Assembly (NCBI GenBank): GCA_947482825.1
Contig: CANKMT010000002.1
Coordinates: 69,166 to 107,119, forward strand
Reading direction: 5' to 3'
DNA length: 37,954 nucleotides
Source: Betaproteobacteria bacterium
Lineage (GTDB): Bacteria > Pseudomonadota > Gammaproteobacteria > Burkholderiales > SG8-39
The notes under the pieces were generated by a model. That model searched no databases, was not told where the DNA came from, and saw nothing but the letters and a program-made list of their open reading frames with translations. The translations under genes were made by a program, and so were the position numbers. Numbering within the stretch: the stretch's first letter is position 1; each line of letters opens with the position of its first letter. Shown one piece after another: positions 34,048 to 37,954 of the stretch.

Positions 34048-35829
34048 ATGTTTCGCTCCGTCCTCGTAGCGAATCGCGGCGAAATCGCGCTGCGCGTGTT
34101 CCGCACTGCGCGGCGCATGGGCCTGGAATGCATCGCGGTGTATTCCGAGGCCGATCGCGGCTCGCGTCACGTGCGCGAAGCGGATGCGGCCTGCTGCATC
34201 GGCCCCGCCGCACCTCGCGAGTCGTACCTGAATATCGGGGCGATCATCGCGGCGGCACGGGCAAGCGGCGTCGCGGCGGTGCATCCGGGTTACGGCTTCC
34301 TTGCCGAAAACGCGGACTTCGCGCAAGCCGTGCTCGACGCCGGCCTTGTCTGGGTTGGTCCTTCGCCCGAGGCGATCCGCGCGATGGGCGACAAAGCCAA
34401 CGCGAAGCACCTCGCACACGCGGCCGGCGTGCCGGTGCTCGAGAGTTTCGATCCGCGCGGACCGATCGAATACCCGGTGATGATCAAGGCCGTCGCAGGC
34501 GGCGGCGGGAGGGGCATGCGCCTCGTGCGAACCGCAACCGAACTGCCTTCGTTGCTTGCGTCGGCGAAATCCGAGGCGCTGGCCTCCTTCGGCGACGACC
34601 GCGTGATCCTCGAGCGGGCCGTCGAAGCACCCCGCCACGTCGAAGTCCAGTTGCTTGCCGATTCGCAAGGCAACATCGTGCATCTCGGCGAACGCGATTG
34701 CTCGGTGCAGCGCCGCCACCAGAAGCTGATCGAGGAAACTCCCTCCCCGGCGGTCGACGCGAACCTTCGCATGAGACTTGGCGAGGCGGCGATCAAGGTT
34801 GCGCGATCGGTCCAGTACACGGGCGCCGGCACGGTCGAATGCCTTGTCGATGCAAGAGGCGACTTCTGGTTCATGGAAATGAACACGCGCCTGCAGGTCG
34901 AGCACCCGGTCACCGAAATGGTCACGGGCCTTGACCTCGTCGAGTGGCAGCTGCGCGTGGCGGCCGGAGAGCCGCTCGCGTTCAGGCAGGAGGACCTGCG
35001 CTTTTTCGGGCACGCGATCGAGGCGCGCCTGTGCGCCGAGGATCCGGCGCGCGGATTCCTGCCGCAGGCCGGCACGATCGCGCTCTGGCAGGCGCCCGGG
35101 GGCGTACGAGTCGAGCACGCCCTGGAGTCCGGCGCGGCAATCCCGCCGCACTACGACTCGATGATCGCCAAGATCGTCGCGCACGGCGACACGCGCGACG
35201 AAGCGCGCGAGAAACTCGCCCTTGCGCTTGGCAACTGCGTGGCGCTGGGCGTCCCCAACAACGCCGCCTACCTCGCAGCAGTGTTGCGCGATGAAGTGTT
35301 CGCCAATGGCGGCGCCACCACGGGTCTGCTGGCCGAGCGCTTCGCCGATTGGAGGGCACCGCTCCCCGGCGAAAGAGTCCTCGACATCGCAAGGTCACTC
35401 TATGCGAAGGAATGCGCGCTATCCGCAGGCTTCGGCGAATGGGCCTGCTGGAGCAACTCGCATCGATCGACCGGCAGCGGAGTCCCGGAAGTTCCGCATG
35501 TGCGCGACGGCCGCACGCTGCATTTCCTGATGGACGGCGTGTCCTGGGCCTGGCGCGACGCCTCGATGGATCCGCCGGAACGCGCGGCCGCCGGCGCCGC
35601 GGACGGCCGGCTGGTCGCCCCGATGAACGGCAAAGTGGCGCAGGTCGGCGCGAAGGCCGGGGATGTGGTCGCTGCCGGGGCCGCGCTCGTCGTGCTCGAG
35701 GCGATGAAAATGGAGCACACGCTTGCTGCGCCGGTCGCATTGCGTGTCAGGGCGGTCCATGTCTCGAAAGGGGCGCAGGTGTCGCCCGGGCAATTGCTGG
35801 TCGAATTCGAACCTGCCGGACCCGGATGA
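34048..35829 (+). CDS. Acyl-CoA carboxylase biotin carboxylase/BCCP (alpha) subunit
   Basis: A 593-residue biotin carboxylase with a C-terminal biotinyl domain. Visible: SVLVANRGEIALRVFRTAR at the start, ATP-grasp segments KAVAGGGGRGMR and HVEVQLLADSQG, catalytic ERDCSVQRRHQKL and MEMNTRLQVEHPVTE, and the biotin site EAMKMEH with Lys554. It partners the beta subunit at 31217. It is about 60 residues shorter than the MCC/GCC alpha subunits I recall, mainly in the middle (BT) region that bridges alpha and beta. It starts 7 bases after the acyl-CoA dehydrogenase stop and overlaps the next gene by ATGA. Confidence 0.92.
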   Translation: MFRSVLVANRGEIALRVFRTARRMGLECIAVYSEADRGSRHVREADAACCIGPAAPRESYLNIGAIIAAARASGVAAVHPGYGFLAENADFAQAVLDAGLVWVGPSPEAIRAMGDKANAKHLAHAAGVPVLESFDPRGPIEYPVMIKAVAGGGGRGMRLVRTATELPSLLASAKSEALASFGDDRVILERAVEAPRHVEVQLLADSQGNIVHLGERDCSVQRRHQKLIEETPSPAVDANLRMRLGEAAIKVARSVQYTGAGTVECLVDARGDFWFMEMNTRLQVEHPVTEMVTGLDLVEWQLRVAAGEPLAFRQEDLRFFGHAIEARLCAEDPARGFLPQAGTIALWQAPGGVRVEHALESGAAIPPHYDSMIAKIVAHGDTRDEAREKLALALGNCVALGVPNNAAYLAAVLRDEVFANGGATTGLLAERFADWRAPLPGERVLDIARSLYAKECALSAGFGEWACWSNSHRSTGSGVPEVPHVRDGRTLHFLMDGVSWAWRDASMDPPERAAAGAADGRLVAPMNGKVAQVGAKAGDVVAAGAALVVLEAMKMEHTLAAPVALRVRAVHVSKGAQVSPGQLLVEFEPAGPG

Positions 35830-36977
35830 AAGCCCATCCCTGCCTGACCGAAGAGCACGAGGCATTCCGCGACACCATGCGGCGCTTCGTCGCGAAGGAG
35901 ATTTCACCTTACGCGACCGAGTGGGACGAGGCCGGCGAATTTCCGCGCGAGATGTACCGCAAGGCCGGGGCTGCGGGCCTTCTCGGCGTCGGCTTCCCCG
36001 AAGCGTACGGCGGCACGCCGGCCGACCTGCTGATGCACGTCGTGCTTTCCGAAGAGATCGCGCTGGGCGGGTCCGGCGGGGTGCATGCCAGCCTCTTCTC
36101 GCACAGCATCGGCGCGCCGCCGATCGCGAATGCCGGCAGCGAGGAGCTGAAGCACCGCGTGCTTGCCTCGATCATCGCCGGCGAGAAGATCAGCGCGCTT
36201 GCGATCACCGAGCCAGCGGGCGGCTCCGACGTGGCGCGGCTGCAAACCAGCGCGAGGCGCGAGGGCAACGAGTACGTAGTCAACGGCGAGAAGACCTTCA
36301 TAACTTCCGGGATGCGCGCCGACTACTTCACCGTGGCCGTGCGGACCGGCGGTCCGGGCGCGGGCGGCGTTTCGCTGCTGCTGGTCGAGCGCGACCGGCC
36401 TGGCTTCACGCGCTTCGAACTGAAAAAGATGGGCTGGTGGTGCTCGGACACCGCAACGCTTCGATTCGACGATTGCCGCGTGCCGGCCGCCAACCTGATC
36501 GGCGAGAAGAACGCCGGGTTTCGGATCATCATGCGCAACTTCAATTCCGAGCGCCTCGGAATGTCGGCCGCCGCGGTAGGGTTCGCGCAGGTGTGCTTGG
36601 ACGACGCAGTGGCCTGGGCGCGCGAGCGTCAGACCTTCGGCAAGCGCCTGGTCGAGCACCAGGCGATCCGCCACAAGCTCATCGACATGCAGATGCGCAT
36701 CCACGCAGCGCGCGCCATGGTTTACGACACGGCGTACAAACTCACGCAGGCGCCCGCCGACGCGGCCGCGATCGCGCAACTGTGCATGACCAAGAACTTC
36801 GCCACACGCACCATGCAGTTCTGCGCCGACGAGGCGGTACAGACGCTCGGCGGCGCCGGATTCGTGCGCGGCTCCCGTGCCGAGCGCGTCTATCGGGAGG
36901 TGAAAGTCATGACCATCGGCGGCGGCGCGCAAGAGATCATGAAAGACCTCGCCGCACGCCAGCTGGGCTGGCAGTAG
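35826..36977 (+). CDS. Acyl-CoA dehydrogenase (second of the carboxylase operon)
   Basis: A 383-residue FAD enzyme. Landmarks: EISPYATEWDEAGEFP, FPEAYGGTPADLLMHVVLSEE, AITEPAGGSDVARLQT, VNGEKTFITSG, the QTLGGAGFVRG helix, and TIGGGAQEIMKDLAARQLG at the end with the probable catalytic Glu in AQEIM. Its start overlaps the biotin carboxylase stop by four bases. It differs clearly in wording from the dehydrogenases at 29091 and 32892, so the window holds three distinct acyl-CoA dehydrogenases. The multiple enzymes suggest successive chain-shortening steps on a branched acid. Substrate unknown. Confidence 0.92.
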   Translation: MKAHPCLTEEHEAFRDTMRRFVAKEISPYATEWDEAGEFPREMYRKAGAAGLLGVGFPEAYGGTPADLLMHVVLSEEIALGGSGGVHASLFSHSIGAPPIANAGSEELKHRVLASIIAGEKISALAITEPAGGSDVARLQTSARREGNEYVVNGEKTFITSGMRADYFTVAVRTGGPGAGGVSLLLVERDRPGFTRFELKKMGWWCSDTATLRFDDCRVPAANLIGEKNAGFRIIMRNFNSERLGMSAAAVGFAQVCLDDAVAWARERQTFGKRLVEHQAIRHKLIDMQMRIHAARAMVYDTAYKLTQAPADAAAIAQLCMTKNFATRTMQFCADEAVQTLGGAGFVRGSRAERVYREVKVMTIGGGAQEIMKDLAARQLGWQ

Positions 36978-36984
36978 GGCGGCG

Positions 36985-37863
36985 ATGCCGATCAGCGCAG
37001 CCGCAGGCGGTCGCGATGCCGGTTCCCTCGCGGCTGGGGCGTCGGTGCGGCGCCTGATGGCCTACGCCGCGGGCATCGGCGCCGAAGACGAGTGCTATTT
37101 CGACGATGAGCGCGGCGTCGTCGCGCACCCTGCCTTTTGCGTGTCCCTGGAGTGGCCCGTGGTCAGCAGTCTGGCCTACCTTGCGGCCATCGGCCGCCCT
37201 GCCGACGCGCCGCGCGGCGCGATCCATGTGCTGCAGGACTCGCGTTTCCACCGGCTGATCCGCGCTGAAGAAGCGTTGCTTACGTGCGCGCGAATCGCCC
37301 AGGTGCGCCAGACCAGTGCCGGCGTGCTCGTGACCAGCCGCGTCGAGACATTCGAGAAAGGCGCGTCTGCGCCGGCCGTTACGACCTGGACCTCCGCGAT
37401 GTTCCTGCGCGACAAGGTTGAAGGCACCCATTCGCCGGCAGAAGAAGAGCCTCCCGCGCTCAGGAAGGATGCGGACGTGACGGCAGTGCTGCCACAAAGC
37501 CTGGCCATCGAGACTTCGCCGGGCCTCGCGCACCGTTATTCCGAATGCGCGTCGATCTGGAATCCGATCCACACCGAGCGCAAGGCGGCGCGCGCCATCG
37601 GGTTGCCCGGCATCATCCTGCACGGCACCTGTACCTGGGCGCTTGCGGGACAGGCGCTCATCCATGCCGTGGCCGGCGGCGACCCGCGCAGGCTCCGGCG
37701 CCTCGCGGGCCGCTTCAAGGGCATGGTGCTGCCGGGCGACCGGCTGGAGCTTGCTTTTGGCTGCGAAGAAGGGGATGAAGCTGCGAGCAAGTGGCAATTC
37801 GCGGTACGCACCCCGCGCGGTGAACTCGCCATCACTCACGGAGTCGCGGAGATCGGGCCATGA
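36985..37863 (+). CDS. MaoC-like hot-dog hydratase (double hot-dog fold)
   Basis: A 292-residue protein of the hydratase-2/MaoC group, probably adding water to an enoyl-CoA. The C-terminal half holds the hydratase motif: YSECASIWNPIHTERKAARA followed by GIILHGTCTWALAG (about 190-225). The first half is a degenerate hot-dog domain, as in FAS1-type double-hot-dog proteins. It starts 7 bases after the acyl-CoA dehydrogenase stop. Its stop overlaps the next gene's start by ATGA (37860-37863), extending the operon to the right edge. R-specific hydration would be an alternative to the FadB route. Confidence 0.85.
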   Translation: MPISAAAGGRDAGSLAAGASVRRLMAYAAGIGAEDECYFDDERGVVAHPAFCVSLEWPVVSSLAYLAAIGRPADAPRGAIHVLQDSRFHRLIRAEEALLTCARIAQVRQTSAGVLVTSRVETFEKGASAPAVTTWTSAMFLRDKVEGTHSPAEEEPPALRKDADVTAVLPQSLAIETSPGLAHRYSECASIWNPIHTERKAARAIGLPGIILHGTCTWALAGQALIHAVAGGDPRRLRRLAGRFKGMVLPGDRLELAFGCEEGDEAASKWQFAVRTPRGELAITHGVAEIGP

Positions 37864-37954
37864 ACCGGCACGACAAGGAAAAGCGGCTCAAGCGGCTCTT
37901 CGAAGAGTCCGTGCCCTTCAACAGGGTGATCGGCCTGAAGGTCGAATCGTTCGA
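37860..37954 (+). CDS. PaaI-type thioesterase, 5' end only
   Basis: Only about 31 residues lie in the window, beginning MNRHDKEKRLKRLFEE and continuing SVPFNRVIGLKVES. The PFNRVIGLKVE stretch is the usual opening of PaaI-family hot-dog thioesterases. The ATG overlaps the preceding stop, so it belongs to the same operon. The rest is off the right edge. Confidence 0.7.
   Translation, partial: MNRHDKEKRLKRLFEESVPFNRVIGLKVESF

Overview
The window is about 38 kb of GC-rich DNA. I infer a betaproteobacterium from three things: the RND/NodT-type efflux operon, the Pseudomonas/Burkholderia-style liu/atu and fad gene content, and lipoboxes typical of Gram-negative bacteria. I cannot name a genus. Genes are tightly packed, many with ATGA or TGATG stop/start overlaps. 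No stretch longer than 300 bases lacks a gene or gene remnant. I saw no rRNA, tRNA, CRISPR array or intact insertion sequence.

Layout. (1) 1-5.9 kb: a zinc alcohol dehydrogenase (minus, cut by the left edge) diverges from a plus-strand run of aldehyde dehydrogenase, SDR, PaaI-type thioesterase, a cyclase/TPR protein with a shortened cyclase domain, and a Tat-exported DUF3047 protein. (2) 5.9-12.6 kb is an accessory, partly decaying zone. It holds a DUF3530-like hydrolase with an in-frame stop, an intact alpha/beta-hydrolase lipoprotein whose start codon overlaps the first gene's start, and a frameshifted YHS-domain lipoprotein. It also holds a methyltransferase/ATP-grasp pair, a nucleotidyltransferase with a small partner protein, a 3' remnant of a Baeyer-Villiger monooxygenase (BVMO) gene, and a hipBA toxin-antitoxin module behind a strikingly AT-rich promoter region. 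(3) 12.6-21.3 kb (minus): EthA-like BVMO, CYP153-like P450, and a tripartite RND efflux operon. (4) 21.4-30.2 kb (minus): SDR, glutathione transferase, MDR-type NADP oxidoreductase, then a beta-oxidation operon (acyl-CoA dehydrogenase, thiolase, FadB/FadJ-like fusion, nitronate monooxygenase-like protein, LiuC/AtuE-like hydratase). (5) 30.3 kb to the right edge (plus): a divergent operon of PECR-like SDR, acyl-CoA carboxylase beta subunit, acyl-CoA dehydrogenase (AtuD-like), biotin-containing alpha subunit, second acyl-CoA dehydrogenase, MaoC-like hydratase and a thioesterase cut by the edge. A near-perfect 55-bp palindrome sits inside this operon.

How the parts may work together (inference). 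P450 and BVMO could oxygenate a hydrophobic substrate. The alcohol and aldehyde dehydrogenases would carry it to an acid. The acyl-CoA dehydrogenases, biotin-dependent carboxylase, LiuC/AtuE-like hydratase, FadB-like fusion and thiolase would degrade the CoA ester, as in the citronellol/geraniol (Atu) or leucine (Liu) routes. The RND pump could protect against the substrate. No acyl-CoA ligase, HMG-CoA-lyase-type enzyme, ferredoxin or ferredoxin reductase is present here, so the pathway must be completed elsewhere.
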